64,000 nucleotides of DNA, taken from assembly GCA_965539935.1 (NCBI GenBank), contig CBETVX010000003.1, forward strand, positions 1 through 64,000. The letters run 5' to 3'. Below, one piece after another: positions 25,809 to 34,792 of the stretch (within the stretch, counting starts at the first letter, position 1; each line of letters starts with the position of its first letter). A program made the position numbers and the translations under genes. Under the pieces are notes generated by a model. It saw only the letters and a list, made by a program, of their open reading frames with translations, had not been told where the DNA came from and did not search any database. The DNA comes from CBETVX01 sp965539935 (GTDB lineage Bacteria > Bacillota > Clostridia > Peptostreptococcales > Caminicellaceae).

Positions 25809-25890
25809 TATTTATAGTATATGAATATCTACATATAACTTTTATACCATATTAAGTAGAGACTTAAAGGATAATAGGTCATTGTATAGT

Positions 25891-25921
25891 TGGGGTGGGA
25901 TTTCTTATAATTCCACTCCAT
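25891..25921 (+). terminator. Hairpin behind the SDR gene
   Basis: TGGGGTGGGAT pairs with ATTCCACTCCA (two G-T pairs) across an 8- to 9-base loop. The T tract is weak (TTATTA). Confidence 0.5.
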
Positions 25922-26038
25922 TATTACGTTTAGACCTATTTTAATGGAGATGTAATAAGTTAATTTTATAATATTCTTTATAAACAAGGAACATTTTAGA
26001 ATATTCATTTCACAGGCATTTTTTGCATTATGAATTTT

Positions 26039-27439
26039 CTATAAAATTTTTTTATCGTTCTTGATTGTGGGCAAAACAATTTCTACTTTTACCCCTTTAT
26101 TAATATCGCTTAATAATAACAAATGTCCTTGATGTGCTTTTGCAATTCTTGCAACCATTGGCAAACCTAATCCATGTCCATTACTCACCCTATGCTTTCT
26201 TTTGGAAGAATAGGGCAATTCTAATAAATCTGTAAGTTTCTCTTGAGGAATTCCTTTACCATTATCAGATACTATGATACTACAGGTTTTGTTGACTGGG
26301 TTTAGAGCCGTTTCTAACTGTATTTTACATCCATCAGGATTATGGTTAATACTGTTTTGCACCAGGTTAGTAATGGCACGCATTAGCAGTCTTCTATCAC
26401 CATCTACTTGAATACTTTCATTAGAAATCTTAACATCAATGGTGAAGAGTTCATCTAATCCCTTATTTATAAATTCAGTTGCCATTTGTCTTATCAATGC
26501 AGATATGCGAATTGGATTTTTATTTAGTGGTTGCATTTCATACTCCAGCATTGAAACAAGATTTAGATCACTCACAAGAGAGCTTAGATATTCTGCTTGC
26601 TGTCGTATGATACTTGATTGTTGTCTTTGTTCTGATGGGATATTGATATTTTCTTCTAGACCACTTGAATAGCCAAGAATCATAGAAAGTGGAGTTCGAA
26701 TGTCGTGGGAAATTCCTGAGATCCAGTTTGAACGGGCTTCATCTCTCTTTTTTAGGTTCTCATTTCTTTCTTCTAATAAAGATGATACACGGTTTATACT
26801 TTGTGCAAGTGGAGCTAATATTCCTTTTGGTTCTATAAAGACTTCTTTATCTTCAGCAAGGGCTTGTATTCCATGGGTCAAGGGACGGATAGATTGAATT
26901 AATTTGGAGCCAATGAAAAGGGATAAAAGTAATGCCAGTACTATATTAGCAATGATTAAAGATGTTATTTTTAACGGAAAAGAAGAAACCCAGTTTGTTG
27001 GGAAAATATACTGATATTTTGCTAAACTATTTTGGGGATATCCTATAACTACTAAACCAGCATCATGTTGCCATACAAAAACAGGATAATCTAGTAAATA
27101 GTTTCTTGTTAATTTAGCTATATCTGTTAATGAATAAATTTCAGGAAGTTCTTCAGGAGCCATATAATTCCACGCTACGTGGCCTGTATCGTCAATTAAC
27201 ATTGCCCATGCATTGTTTTGATTAAGCAATTCTATTTGTTGTGAATCTAAATAATAGTTATCTGAAGAAAGATATAAACCTTCTGCTACCTTTTGAACAA
27301 CAGCAGCTGGAGATTGTCCATTGTTAGCGCCTTTAAAGACCCACATACCTAATAACACAAAGTTGAGAACAAGCAAAAAAACAGAAATTATCATGGTTGA
27401 AAATATAAAACGTTTTAAAATTCGTAGAGCACCTTCCAT
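26039..27439 (-). CDS. Sensor histidine kinase
   Basis: A 466-residue membrane sensor. There are two membrane segments (about 12-35 and 152-176) around an extracytoplasmic domain of some 115 residues, then a HAMP-like linker. The H box is SHDIRTPLS with H245. The N box is NLVQNSINHN, and the ATP-lid glycine motifs are DNGKGIP and GHGLGL. It starts one base after the response-regulator gene, whose last codons hold its AAGGAG site. With the divergent LanFEG-type ABC transporter it probably senses a cell-envelope-active peptide and induces the transporter. The ligand is unknown. Confidence 0.92.
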   Translation of the reverse strand: MEGALRILKRFIFSTMIISVFLLVLNFVLLGMWVFKGANNGQSPAAVVQKVAEGLYLSSDNYYLDSQQIELLNQNNAWAMLIDDTGHVAWNYMAPEELPEIYSLTDIAKLTRNYLLDYPVFVWQHDAGLVVIGYPQNSLAKYQYIFPTNWVSSFPLKITSLIIANIVLALLLSLFIGSKLIQSIRPLTHGIQALAEDKEVFIEPKGILAPLAQSINRVSSLLEERNENLKKRDEARSNWISGISHDIRTPLSMILGYSSGLEENINIPSEQRQQSSIIRQQAEYLSSLVSDLNLVSMLEYEMQPLNKNPIRISALIRQMATEFINKGLDELFTIDVKISNESIQVDGDRRLLMRAITNLVQNSINHNPDGCKIQLETALNPVNKTCSIIVSDNGKGIPQEKLTDLLELPYSSKRKHRVSNGHGLGLPMVARIAKAHQGHLLLLSDINKGVKVEIVLPTIKNDKKIL

Positions 27440-27440
27440 T

Positions 27441-28151
27441 TTAATTCTCCTTCACCATGAGTTTATACCCTAACCCTCGAACTGTTATTAAATATTCTGG
27501 ATTAGATGGGCTCACTTCAATTTTTTCACGGATACGACGTATGTGTACCATTAGTGTATTTTCAAGACCATAATAATCATCTCCCCATGCGGCTTGACAA
27601 AGAGCATCACTGGTTACAATACGACTTCTATTTTCATAAAGTTTATAAAGTAATATAAGCTCTTTTGCCGTTAAAGGATATTCCTTAGAATTACTTTGAA
27701 CAATACCACTTTCCAGGTTAATAATACGGTCTCCTAACTGAAAAACAGGACGTTTTTCACTTTTGGGTGGAGAATAAACCCTATTCAAGATTGCTGTTAA
27801 CCGAAGGACCAGTTCTCGTGGTAAAAAAGGTTTTACTATGTAGTCGTCTGCACCAAGTCCAAGACCTAGTAGACGGTCTTCATCATTACCCCTTGCCGAT
27901 AAAAAGAGAACAGGTATATTTGATGTTTTACGTAAAGAGGATAACAGGGAAAATCCATCGCCATCAGGTAACATGACATCTAAAATCACAATATCAGGTT
28001 TTACAGAATTACAAATTTCTAATGTCTCTGAACAGTTGGAGGCTCTATAGATCCGTGTAAAACCTTCCCTACGCAAAAAACTATCTATCATATTTCTTAT
28101 TTCTACCTCATCATCGACTATGAGAATTTTTTTGTATTTTATATCATCCAT
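27441..28151 (-). CDS. OmpR-family response regulator
   Basis: A 236-residue regulator. The receiver domain (1-120) has the acidic pair D13-D14, the phospho-acceptor D58 in DIVILDVMLP and the conserved lysine in VKPF. The DNA-binding winged helix (about 135-235) ends with VHIRRIREKIE and TVRGLGYKL. It is co-transcribed with the kinase gene. The intergenic region in front of the divergent ABC operon carries heptamer direct repeats at 11-bp spacing, the usual binding pattern of this family, so it most likely activates the transporter and perhaps its own operon. Confidence 0.94.
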   Translation of the reverse strand: MDDIKYKKILIVDDEVEIRNMIDSFLRREGFTRIYRASNCSETLEICNSVKPDIVILDVMLPDGDGFSLLSSLRKTSNIPVLFLSARGNDEDRLLGLGLGADDYIVKPFLPRELVLRLTAILNRVYSPPKSEKRPVFQLGDRIINLESGIVQSNSKEYPLTAKELILLYKLYENRSRIVTSDALCQAAWGDDYYGLENTLMVHIRRIREKIEVSPSNPEYLITVRGLGYKLMVKEN

Positions 28152-28226
28152 ATGAAATCACCCATAATAATTATATATTACATTTATTTTCCTTTCACCT
28201 ATTTATTATTCCTGTTCTTACAATTT

Positions 28227-28278
28227 AAGGTTAGCGTAAGGTTATTGTTAGTTTTAAGAAAGGTTACTTTATTATACT
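28227..28278 (+). promoter_or_regulatory. Phased direct repeats and promoter of the LanFEG-type operon
   Basis: AAGGTTA occurs at 28227-28233, 28238-28244 and 28260-28266, so starts are 11 and 22 bp apart; the 28249 position is a poor match. TATACT at 28273-28278 is a fitting -10, and no good -35 is present, as expected for an activated promoter. The repeats would place an OmpR-type dimer on one DNA face directly upstream of the polymerase. Confidence 0.7.
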
Positions 28279-28322
28279 TTAACGTAAAAATATTGTAAAT
28301 GGATGGACAGGAGGAAGTAAAT

Positions 28323-29237
28323 ATGAATCAAATTGTTACTACTTATAAACTTTCTAAAGGGTATGGTAGGACCTATGCTGTGAAGGATGTAAATTTATCA
28401 GTAGATGAGGGGGAAATCTATGGCTTTTTAGGACCTAATGGAGCAGGGAAAACTACTACATTAAAAATGATTTTGGGATTAGTACAACCTACTAATGGTA
28501 AGGTAAGGGTCTTTGGAAAGGAGTATGAAGGTAATCGAAGATATATTTTAAATAATATCGGTTCTCTTATTGAATCACCGTCATACTATGGACACCTTAC
28601 AGGTCTTGAAAATATGCGAATTATCCAAAAATTAAGGGGTGTACCCAACAAAAATGTATCAGAAGTTATGAAAATCCTAGGATTAGAAAAACATAAGAAC
28701 AAAAAGGTGGATAAATATTCTCTAGGTATGAAGCAGCGATTAGGTATTGCCATGGCATTACTATCCTTTCCAAAGCTTTTGATTTTAGATGAACCTACAA
28801 ATGGCCTTGATCCTGCTGGTATTGGTGAAATTAGAGAGCTTATAAAATCTTTACCTAAGCGTTATAACATGACAGTATTACTTTCTAGTCATCTGCTCCA
28901 TGAGGTTGAGCAGTTAGCCACAACTGTGGGGATTATTGACGATGGGACCTTGAAGTTCCAAGGTAGCATGGAATTGCTAAAAAGGAAAAGTTATTCAAGG
29001 ATTATGATAAAGACCAAGAATAATATATATGCAAAAGAAATACTTTTTTCTAAAGGTTTTTTCCCTTCACAAAATAAAGATTATTTAGTATTTAAGGGTC
29101 TATCTGATGAGGAAATAATACAGATAAACAGAAGTCTAGTAGAATATAATATCGGCGTTTTGCGCATTGAAGAACATAATAAGAATTTGGAAAGTATTTT
29201 TATGGATATTACAAGGAAGGGGGAAAACCTGCAATGA
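28323..29237 (+). CDS. ABC transporter ATPase, lantibiotic/bacitracin protection type
   Basis: A 304-residue ATPase of the BcrA/LanF group. Walker A is GPNGAGKTT (37-45), the signature is LGMKQRLGIAMALL, Walker B is LLILDEPTNGLDP, and the switch histidine lies in SSHLLHE. The frame is open to 28299, but the ATG at 28323 follows AGGAGG and starts at the usual MNQIVTTYKL. Two small permeases follow. Such transporters expel or release antimicrobial peptides from the membrane and confer immunity or resistance. No lantibiotic precursor or modification gene lies nearby, so a protective role against foreign peptides is inferred. Confidence 0.93.
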   Translation: MNQIVTTYKLSKGYGRTYAVKDVNLSVDEGEIYGFLGPNGAGKTTTLKMILGLVQPTNGKVRVFGKEYEGNRRYILNNIGSLIESPSYYGHLTGLENMRIIQKLRGVPNKNVSEVMKILGLEKHKNKKVDKYSLGMKQRLGIAMALLSFPKLLILDEPTNGLDPAGIGEIRELIKSLPKRYNMTVLLSSHLLHEVEQLATTVGIIDDGTLKFQGSMELLKRKSYSRIMIKTKNNIYAKEILFSKGFFPSQNKDYLVFKGLSDEEIIQINRSLVEYNIGVLRIEEHNKNLESIFMDITRKGENLQ

Positions 29238-29989
29238 AAGTAATTATTCTTGAATTATATAAATTGCGTCGCAAGCATTTATTTTTGATGATTACATTAT
29301 TTTTACTAGTGGAAATGACTTGGGCCTTTATGGCAACAAGCACATCTATTTACCGTAATCCTGAAAATGCTAGATGGGAGCCTCTTATTGCAATGGTATC
29401 ATCTATGAATAGTCTATTTTTACCTATTCTTTCAGCCATATGTGTATCTCGTATCTGTGATATGGAGCATAAAGGGAATACATGGAAATTATTGCAGTCC
29501 CTTTCAGTAAAGCGAAGTAAGATATATAAAGCTAAATTTATTTGTGGATTTTTTGTAATGGTGTGGGCATGCATAATACAAGTATTTGCTATGGATGTAT
29601 TTGGTGTTATTAAGGGGTTTGAGGAACCAGTACCATTCTTTCTACTAGCTCGTTTTTTTATAGGAAGCATTTTGACTAATGCAATTATTATAGCATTACA
29701 ACAATGGGCATCGATAGCTGTAAAAAACCAGGCTTTTCCACTATTCCTTGGTATGATAGGTGGCTTTATTGGTATGGCAGGGGATTTTTTCCCACCAAAA
29801 GTTAGAAGACTTTTTCTGTGGTCATATTATACGGGCTTAAGTCCTATTACACAAAATTATACAAATGAAAGAATACACTTTATTGTCCGTGATATAAGTT
29901 CATTACTGCCTGTGCAAGTGATGTTGTTAGTGATTGGAATTGTCATTTATCTGGTTGGAAGCATTCATGTATCTAAGCAGGAGGTTTAA
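29234..29989 (+). CDS. ABC-2-type permease, LanE/MutE-like
   Basis: A 251-residue membrane protein with six hydrophobic segments and the N-terminal ELYKLRRKHLFLMI typical of lantibiotic-protection permeases. It starts in the ATGA overlap with the ATPase gene, with AAGGGGG as its site. The segment CDMEHKGNTWKLLQSLSV after the second helix is a family hallmark. It pairs with the ATPase upstream and the second permease downstream into a LanFEG complex. Confidence 0.88.
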   Translation: MKVIILELYKLRRKHLFLMITLFLLVEMTWAFMATSTSIYRNPENARWEPLIAMVSSMNSLFLPILSAICVSRICDMEHKGNTWKLLQSLSVKRSKIYKAKFICGFFVMVWACIIQVFAMDVFGVIKGFEEPVPFFLLARFFIGSILTNAIIIALQQWASIAVKNQAFPLFLGMIGGFIGMAGDFFPPKVRRLFLWSYYTGLSPITQNYTNERIHFIVRDISSLLPVQVMLLVIGIVIYLVGSIHVSKQEV

Positions 29990-30001
29990 GGAGGTATGAA
30001 T

Positions 30002-30736
30002 ATGTTGAAAAGATGTATTTTTGCTGAATGGAGGAAACTAAAACATTCTCATATATGGATATTACTGATGGGTCTACCAATTATAAGTGTATTAATTGGG
30101 AGTGCTAACTTCATCATGAACCAAAATGTATTGAAAAATGGGTGGTATAGTTTATGGTCACAGGTCGGTTTGTTTTATGTAGAGTTTTTCTTTCCTATTC
30201 TTATTGCTATTTGTTGTGGATTTATGTGGAGGCTTGAACATCTTAATAGGAATTGGAACATGATTATGACTGTACCAGTTTCAACTATTAATATCTTTTT
30301 ATCAAAACTGATAGTAATTAGCGTATTACTAATTTTTGTTCAAGGATTCTTTATTTTATTGTATTTCCTTGGAGGTAAGGTGATAGGATTAACCTCTTCG
30401 GTGCCTAGGGAAATACCTGGATGGCTATTTCGGGGTTGGATAGCTGCCACTACAATTAGTACTATACAATTAGCCCTATCTATGAGTATTCGTAGTTTTG
30501 CAGTTCCTATAGGGATAGGTTTATGTGCTGTTTTTATTGGACTTGGTATGTATATTACAGATTTGGGTTTCTTTTTCCCCCACTCCTTACTAACTATTGG
30601 GATGGGAGTACTTAGTCAAACAAGCCTTTTATCATCAAGAAATTATTTTTTGTTTTTTATAATAAATTTATTATATGGACTAGTTATTGGTGCAGGAGCT
30701 ATCCGTTGGATGAAAAAATCAGATGTGATAAGTTAA
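30002..30736 (+). CDS. ABC-2-type permease, LanG/MutG-like
   Basis: A 244-residue membrane protein with six hydrophobic segments. The N-terminus LKRCIFAEWRKLKHSH and the segment WRLEHLNRNWNMIMTVPV parallel those of the first permease, as in LanE/LanG pairs. An ATG at 29996 exists, but it touches the AAGGAGG site; the ATG at 30002 has a 7-base spacer and is preferred. It is the last gene of the three-gene transporter operon. Confidence 0.87.
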   Translation: MLKRCIFAEWRKLKHSHIWILLMGLPIISVLIGSANFIMNQNVLKNGWYSLWSQVGLFYVEFFFPILIAICCGFMWRLEHLNRNWNMIMTVPVSTINIFLSKLIVISVLLIFVQGFFILLYFLGGKVIGLTSSVPREIPGWLFRGWIAATTISTIQLALSMSIRSFAVPIGIGLCAVFIGLGMYITDLGFFFPHSLLTIGMGVLSQTSLLSSRNYFLFFIINLLYGLVIGAGAIRWMKKSDVIS

Positions 30737-30738
30737 CT

Positions 30739-31078
30739 GTAGGAGAGGTAACAATACAAGTAGGAACTTTTAGAAAAATTAATGGTTTAATAGTTAAAAT
30801 ATTAGATGAAAATAATGAACAATTATATATAACACCATAAGAACATAGGCATTATGGTGATTGTGGTGTTGAAATAAAGAATATCTTTATAGATGACTTA
30901 AATGGTGATAAATTAGAGGATATAACTATTATTTATTCATCTTATTTTGGCTTTGGTTATTTGGAATGAAGATAGTGAAAGTTATTTAACATTGTTTTTT
31001 AATTTACCTGATGTGAGGGAGTACATAAAATATGGTGGTATTGTGCCCCATGGGAATCTTTTAATTGACCACAAATAG
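30739..31078 (+). pseudogene. Relic of an uncharacterised protein gene
   Basis: Three pieces of one reading frame can be joined. The first reads VTIQVGTFRKINGLIVKIL and then TAA at 30838-30840. The second continues in frame as EIKNIFIDDLNGDKLEDITI up to TGA at 30967. The third, shifted by one base, reads SESYLTLFFNLPDVREYIKY to TAG at 31076. The DLNGDKLEDI segment resembles calcium-loop or VCBS-like repeats. No start codon is left. It is a decayed gene stuck to the end of the transporter operon. Confidence 0.55.
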
Positions 31079-31081
31079 TTC

Positions 31082-31124
31082 TAAACCTAGGGTAGTGTAG
31101 TCATCCTAGGTTTATTGATTTTTT
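31082..31124 (+). terminator. Terminator behind the relic / transporter operon
   Basis: The stem TAAACCTAGG / CCTAGGTTTA (10 bp) has a 13-base loop and is followed by TTGATTTTTT. Confidence 0.8.
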
Positions 31125-31200
31125 GCATAAACTCCATAAAACTAGAATATTCTTATAAGAATCCAATGTTTTATGAAATAATAGAAAGGAGGAACAAAAT

Positions 31201-32184
31201 ATGTGCACATCAATGACATTGCAGACTCAGCAGGGAGAAATATTTTTTGGAAGGACTATGGACTTTTCCCATGATATTCAGCCAGAAATCTATATAGTAC
31301 CTAAAAATTATGTATGGAATGACGCTTTGAATATGAATGTGATTACTAACCGTTACAGTTTTATTGGAATTGGGCAGGAACTTGACGGAATTATGGGTTT
31401 CTTCGATGGTGTAAATGAAAAAGGTTTTGCGGCAGCAGCATTGTATTTTTCGGGATATGCCCAGTACAACCAATTATTACCTTGTATGACTGCTCGACCC
31501 ATTGCTTCATTTGATTTTCTTCAGTATATCTTAGGAAGCTGTGCCTCAATACAAGATTTGAGAAGGGTATTAAGTAATATATCTATTATAGGCATGCCAG
31601 ATCCTGTTACACAGACAATTGCTCCATTACATTGGATTGCAGTTGATCAGACTGGAAAATGTGTAGTGATTGAACAAACTATAAATGGATTAAGGCTTTT
31701 TGATAATCCTATTGGGGTTATGGCCAATAGTCCCGATTTTCCATGGCATATGACTAATTTAAGAAACTATATGGAAATATCTCCATACCAGACCGAAGAA
31801 GTCTTTTGGGACAACATTCCATTAAAACCATTTGGTCTCGGAGGAGGAACTACATTACTTCCAGGAGGTTTTACATCACCAGAACGTTTTGTAAGGACTG
31901 CATATCTAAAAACCCATGTACCAACACCTAAAAATGCTAGTGAAGCAGTTGTATCATGCTTTCATATTATGGAAGGTGTTTCTATCCCAAGGGGCGCTGT
32001 AATATCTGCTCGAAACACATATGATTATACAAAATATACGGCCTTTATCAATACCAATACCTGTGAATATTACTATAAAACCTATGATAATATGCAGCTT
32101 GTTAAAGTAGGATTATTTGAGGATCACAAAGAATCAGACCAGCCTTTAAGTCTAGGAAAACTAACACAACCAATGGTATACTAG
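31201..32184 (+). CDS. Choloylglycine hydrolase family protein (bile-salt or penicillin-V acylase)
   Basis: A 327-residue N-terminal-nucleophile amidase. The catalytic cysteine is C2, exposed after removal of Met1. R18 and D21 lie in GRTMDFS, the oxyanion/asparagine region is NSPDFPWH, and a later arginine is in ERFVRTAYL. These enzymes cut linear amides: conjugated bile acids, penicillin V or acyl-homoserine lactones. The sequence does not tell which. There is no signal peptide, so it is cytosolic. AAAGGAGG supports the start. It stands alone between terminators. Confidence 0.9.
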   Translation: MCTSMTLQTQQGEIFFGRTMDFSHDIQPEIYIVPKNYVWNDALNMNVITNRYSFIGIGQELDGIMGFFDGVNEKGFAAAALYFSGYAQYNQLLPCMTARPIASFDFLQYILGSCASIQDLRRVLSNISIIGMPDPVTQTIAPLHWIAVDQTGKCVVIEQTINGLRLFDNPIGVMANSPDFPWHMTNLRNYMEISPYQTEEVFWDNIPLKPFGLGGGTTLLPGGFTSPERFVRTAYLKTHVPTPKNASEAVVSCFHIMEGVSIPRGAVISARNTYDYTKYTAFINTNTCEYYYKTYDNMQLVKVGLFEDHKESDQPLSLGKLTQPMVY

Positions 32185-32513
32185 AGTTGAGAAGATCTGT
32201 ATAAGGCTAGGGTATATACTGCATTAATAATAAATAAAACAGGTCAAGAAAAGCAATAGTGAAAGTTATTATAGAATAATTCCAATATTTTACCAATTAA
32301 TCTATCGGTAAAAATATTTTAATTCTTCATTATAATAGTATTACAGTAGGTAAGCATAAGAAGTAGAGTTCTACCGATAATTCCCAAAATTTGTGTTTTT
32401 TTCTAGAAATAAATGATATAATTAATATGATAGAAAAGGTTTATAGGGTATCTCAAAATATATTAGAGAAATCGATAAATAAATTTTTATAGAAAAGGTA
32501 GGGAAAGTATTAT
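32185..32513. other. 329-bp intergenic region
   Basis: No gene is seen. TATCGGTA (32303-32310) and TACCGATA (32372-32379) form a widely spaced inverted repeat. An extended -10 TGATATAAT at 32414-32422 is the likely promoter of the ankyrin-type gene. Confidence 0.5.
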
Positions 32514-32966
32514 ATGTCTAGAAAAAAATCTTTTATTATTATGGGAATTATAGTGTTAGTTGCTTTATTGTTTTATATTACTAAAGAAGCCTTGTTTGTA
32601 GAGGAGAAGATAGTAAAGGATTTGGAAAAAAACAATGACATAGACATAAAAACTACTAGCCAAGAAAAGGATTTTAATAAGAAATTCACTATTAATCAGC
32701 TTACATCAGCAGTTTTGGAGAATGACATTAGTCTTGTAAATCAAATAATAGAAAGTGGTTCTATAGATATTAATAAAAAAAATACTCAAGGACAATATCC
32801 TATTGAAATGGTGCTAGTAATGAATAACTGCGATATGGCTGAGATTTTATTAAAAGCAGGTGCAGACCCTTATGTTATTACATCTAGTGGAAAATCTGTA
32901 CATGATATAGTAATGGAAGGGGAAAGTCAATACTTGAAGGAAATCTTTCGTAAATATAGTAAATAA
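32514..32966 (+). CDS. Membrane-anchored ankyrin-repeat protein
   Basis: A 150-residue protein with one N-terminal membrane anchor (about 7-24), a charged linker and two to three ankyrin-like units (about 60-148). These include ENDISLVNQIIESGSIDINKK and NNCDMAEILLKAGADPYVI. Ankyrin units bind other proteins; the partner is not evident. The topology suggests an extracytoplasmic repeat domain. GGTAGGGAAAG precedes the ATG. It is monocistronic. Confidence 0.75.
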   Translation: MSRKKSFIIMGIIVLVALLFYITKEALFVEEKIVKDLEKNNDIDIKTTSQEKDFNKKFTINQLTSAVLENDISLVNQIIESGSIDINKKNTQGQYPIEMVLVMNNCDMAEILLKAGADPYVITSSGKSVHDIVMEGESQYLKEIFRKYSK

Positions 32967-33052
32967 AAAATATATCAAGATGGTTAAATTGTGAACTATG
33001 TTGTTTTATTGGTAATCTAACCTAAGAGATGGGTGATGTAGGTTAGTTATAG

Positions 33053-33273
33053 GGAGAAGATGCTAGTGAAATACCCAGTATAATAGCTATAAAGTTAAAA
33101 AGCTTAGATGAAATAGCTGTAAATGGTGAATTAGAAAAAATAAAGCTGTAGAAGTGCTAGGAGAATTTATTGTTAATAACTGGCAAGGAGCGTTAGTTAA
33201 AATTAAAGCAAGTAAAAGTAAGATGAGTGTAAATGTATTTTATAAAATATTAGTAGAAGTCTTATTAGAGTAA
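33053..33273 (+). pseudogene. Relic of a small unknown gene with a frameshift
   Basis: One frame reads EIPSIIAIKLKSLDEIAVNG and stops after the A6 run at 33135-33140. The next frame continues as NKAVEVLGEFIVNNWQGALV and on to TAA at 33271. One more A in the run would join them into about 73 residues. No start codon remains. The family is not recognised. Confidence 0.4.
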
Positions 33274-33437
33274 AACTTCTAATTTTTAGATGGTATTTTC
33301 CAGGAAACTTTTTATTTTTTAATAGGTTTTAAGAGAGACTAGTACAAAAAAATTGAACAAAACTATTATAATGGATGAGCATATTGCAACCATGAAGTAT
33401 ATACTGTAGCTAAAAAATTTTTTATGGAGGTTATAAT

Positions 33438-33782
33438 TTGAGTAAGAAAAAGAAATTATACATTTTATGGACCAATGCCGATCCAATAACTGCTGAAAAG
33501 ATGGTTATGATGTATGGCATAAACAGCAAAGCTAGAAATTGGTGGGATGAAGTAACAATTATAGTTTGGGGCGCAACAGCAAAATTAGTAGCAGAAAATG
33601 ATGTGATTAAGGAAAAAATAAAGCATGCAATCCATGTAGGCGTTAATGTATCAGCATGTAAGGCATGTGCAGACCAATTAGGGGTATCGGATAAATTAGC
33701 AGAATTAGGATTGGAAATCAAATATTGGGGAGAAGATTTGACAGAGATATTGAAAGAAGATGAAAAATTGTTGGTTGTATAA
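33438..33782 (+). CDS. DsrE-family protein
   Basis: A 114-residue protein with the DsrE/DsrF-like alpha/beta fold. It has a beta strand KKLYILWTNADP at the start, VTIIVWGATAKLVAE in the middle, and a cysteine pair CKAC at about 74-77 where sulfur-carrier members have their active cysteine. The start is a TTG seven bases after GGAGG. No other sulfur-relay gene is adjacent. It may handle sulfur or act as a small redox protein; the evidence is the fold pattern only. Confidence 0.8.
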   Translation: MSKKKKLYILWTNADPITAEKMVMMYGINSKARNWWDEVTIIVWGATAKLVAENDVIKEKIKHAIHVGVNVSACKACADQLGVSDKLAELGLEIKYWGEDLTEILKEDEKLLVV

Positions 33783-33800
33783 AAGATATTTCGAATTAAG

Positions 33801-33830
33801 AAGCTAGAGCTTATGCTCTAGCTTTTCCAT
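33801..33830 (+). terminator. Terminator behind the DsrE-family gene
   Basis: The perfect 10-bp stem AAGCTAGAGC / GCTCTAGCTT with loop TTAT is followed by TTCC. Confidence 0.8.
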
Positions 33831-34009
33831 TTAAGAACATTGGAAGGTAGAATTCAAATTTACCCAACAAATTTAATCCTTTTTTAGAAATCATATAAAG
33901 GGCTGATGACAGAAATGGCTAAAGGTGTTATAATAGTATTTCTTCTATAACTAAGACCCAATATATTTAAGTCCTTACATCTCAGTTAGCTTATAGAAAG
34001 GAAGATACA

Positions 34010-34585
34010 ATGACTGGAAAAACACATATGATAATAGGAGCAGCAGCAAGTATATATCTTTTACCTAAATTAGGATATGATCCAGGATTACTCACATTAC
34101 CAGCAGCAGCTATTGGAGCTTTAATTCCAGATATGGACCACCCAAAATCAAAAATAAATCAAAGAATACTTCCTATTAAAAACAAATTGGGAAAGATGTT
34201 AGTATACTGTGGGTTGGGAGCCTTTATAATTTACAATAATTCCTTTAAAGAAGATTATATAACAATGGCTGGTATATTGCTTATCATAATAGGAATGTCC
34301 CATCACAGAAGTTTTACCCATAGTATAATTGGAGTCAGTTTGATTTCTATAGTAGGTACTTATACCCTAAAGCCTATGGTTACCATGCCCTATATAGCAG
34401 CTTTTAATATTGGTATTGTATCCCATGTAGTAGCCGATTATATAACAAAGGAAGGAGTAGAACTTTTCTATCCCTTTACTAAAAAAAATTACAGATTTTT
34501 TATACATACATCAACAGATAGTTTTATTGAAAAGGTAATCTCAATTTTTCTTTTGATTTTCATATCTACATCAATTATCCACTAA
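34010..34585 (+). CDS. YdjM-type membrane-bound metal-dependent hydrolase
   Basis: A 191-residue protein of the PF04307 family (LexA-binding, inner-membrane-associated putative hydrolase). Conserved histidine/aspartate sites are H5 in TGKTHM, DMDHP near 44-48 and HHRSFTHS near 101-108. Four to five membrane segments lie around these. The catalytic role is presumed from the family and not proven. AAAGGAAG precedes the ATG. It is a single-gene unit. Confidence 0.85.
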   Translation: MTGKTHMIIGAAASIYLLPKLGYDPGLLTLPAAAIGALIPDMDHPKSKINQRILPIKNKLGKMLVYCGLGAFIIYNNSFKEDYITMAGILLIIIGMSHHRSFTHSIIGVSLISIVGTYTLKPMVTMPYIAAFNIGIVSHVVADYITKEGVELFYPFTKKNYRFFIHTSTDSFIEKVISIFLLIFISTSIIH

Positions 34586-34588
34586 TGA

Positions 34589-34617
34589 AAAAGGCCTGGA
34601 ATAAATTCCTGGCCTTT
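34589..34617 (+). terminator. Hairpin behind the YdjM-type gene
   Basis: AAAGGCCTGGAAT pairs with ATTCCTGGCCTTT (one mismatch). The following T tract is weak. Confidence 0.6.
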
Positions 34618-34792
34618 ACTTATCTAAACCACCAAATATTTGAATTTAATAACCGATAGAACCGTACCTGCGGTTAAAAAGAGTTTAGAATTGGGATAAT
34701 GGGGTATAGCTATAAAAAGGGCTCGACTATTGTGAGGACTTAATAGATAAGTTATATAAATGATTATTTGAATAATAACTGGGGGATTTAGG

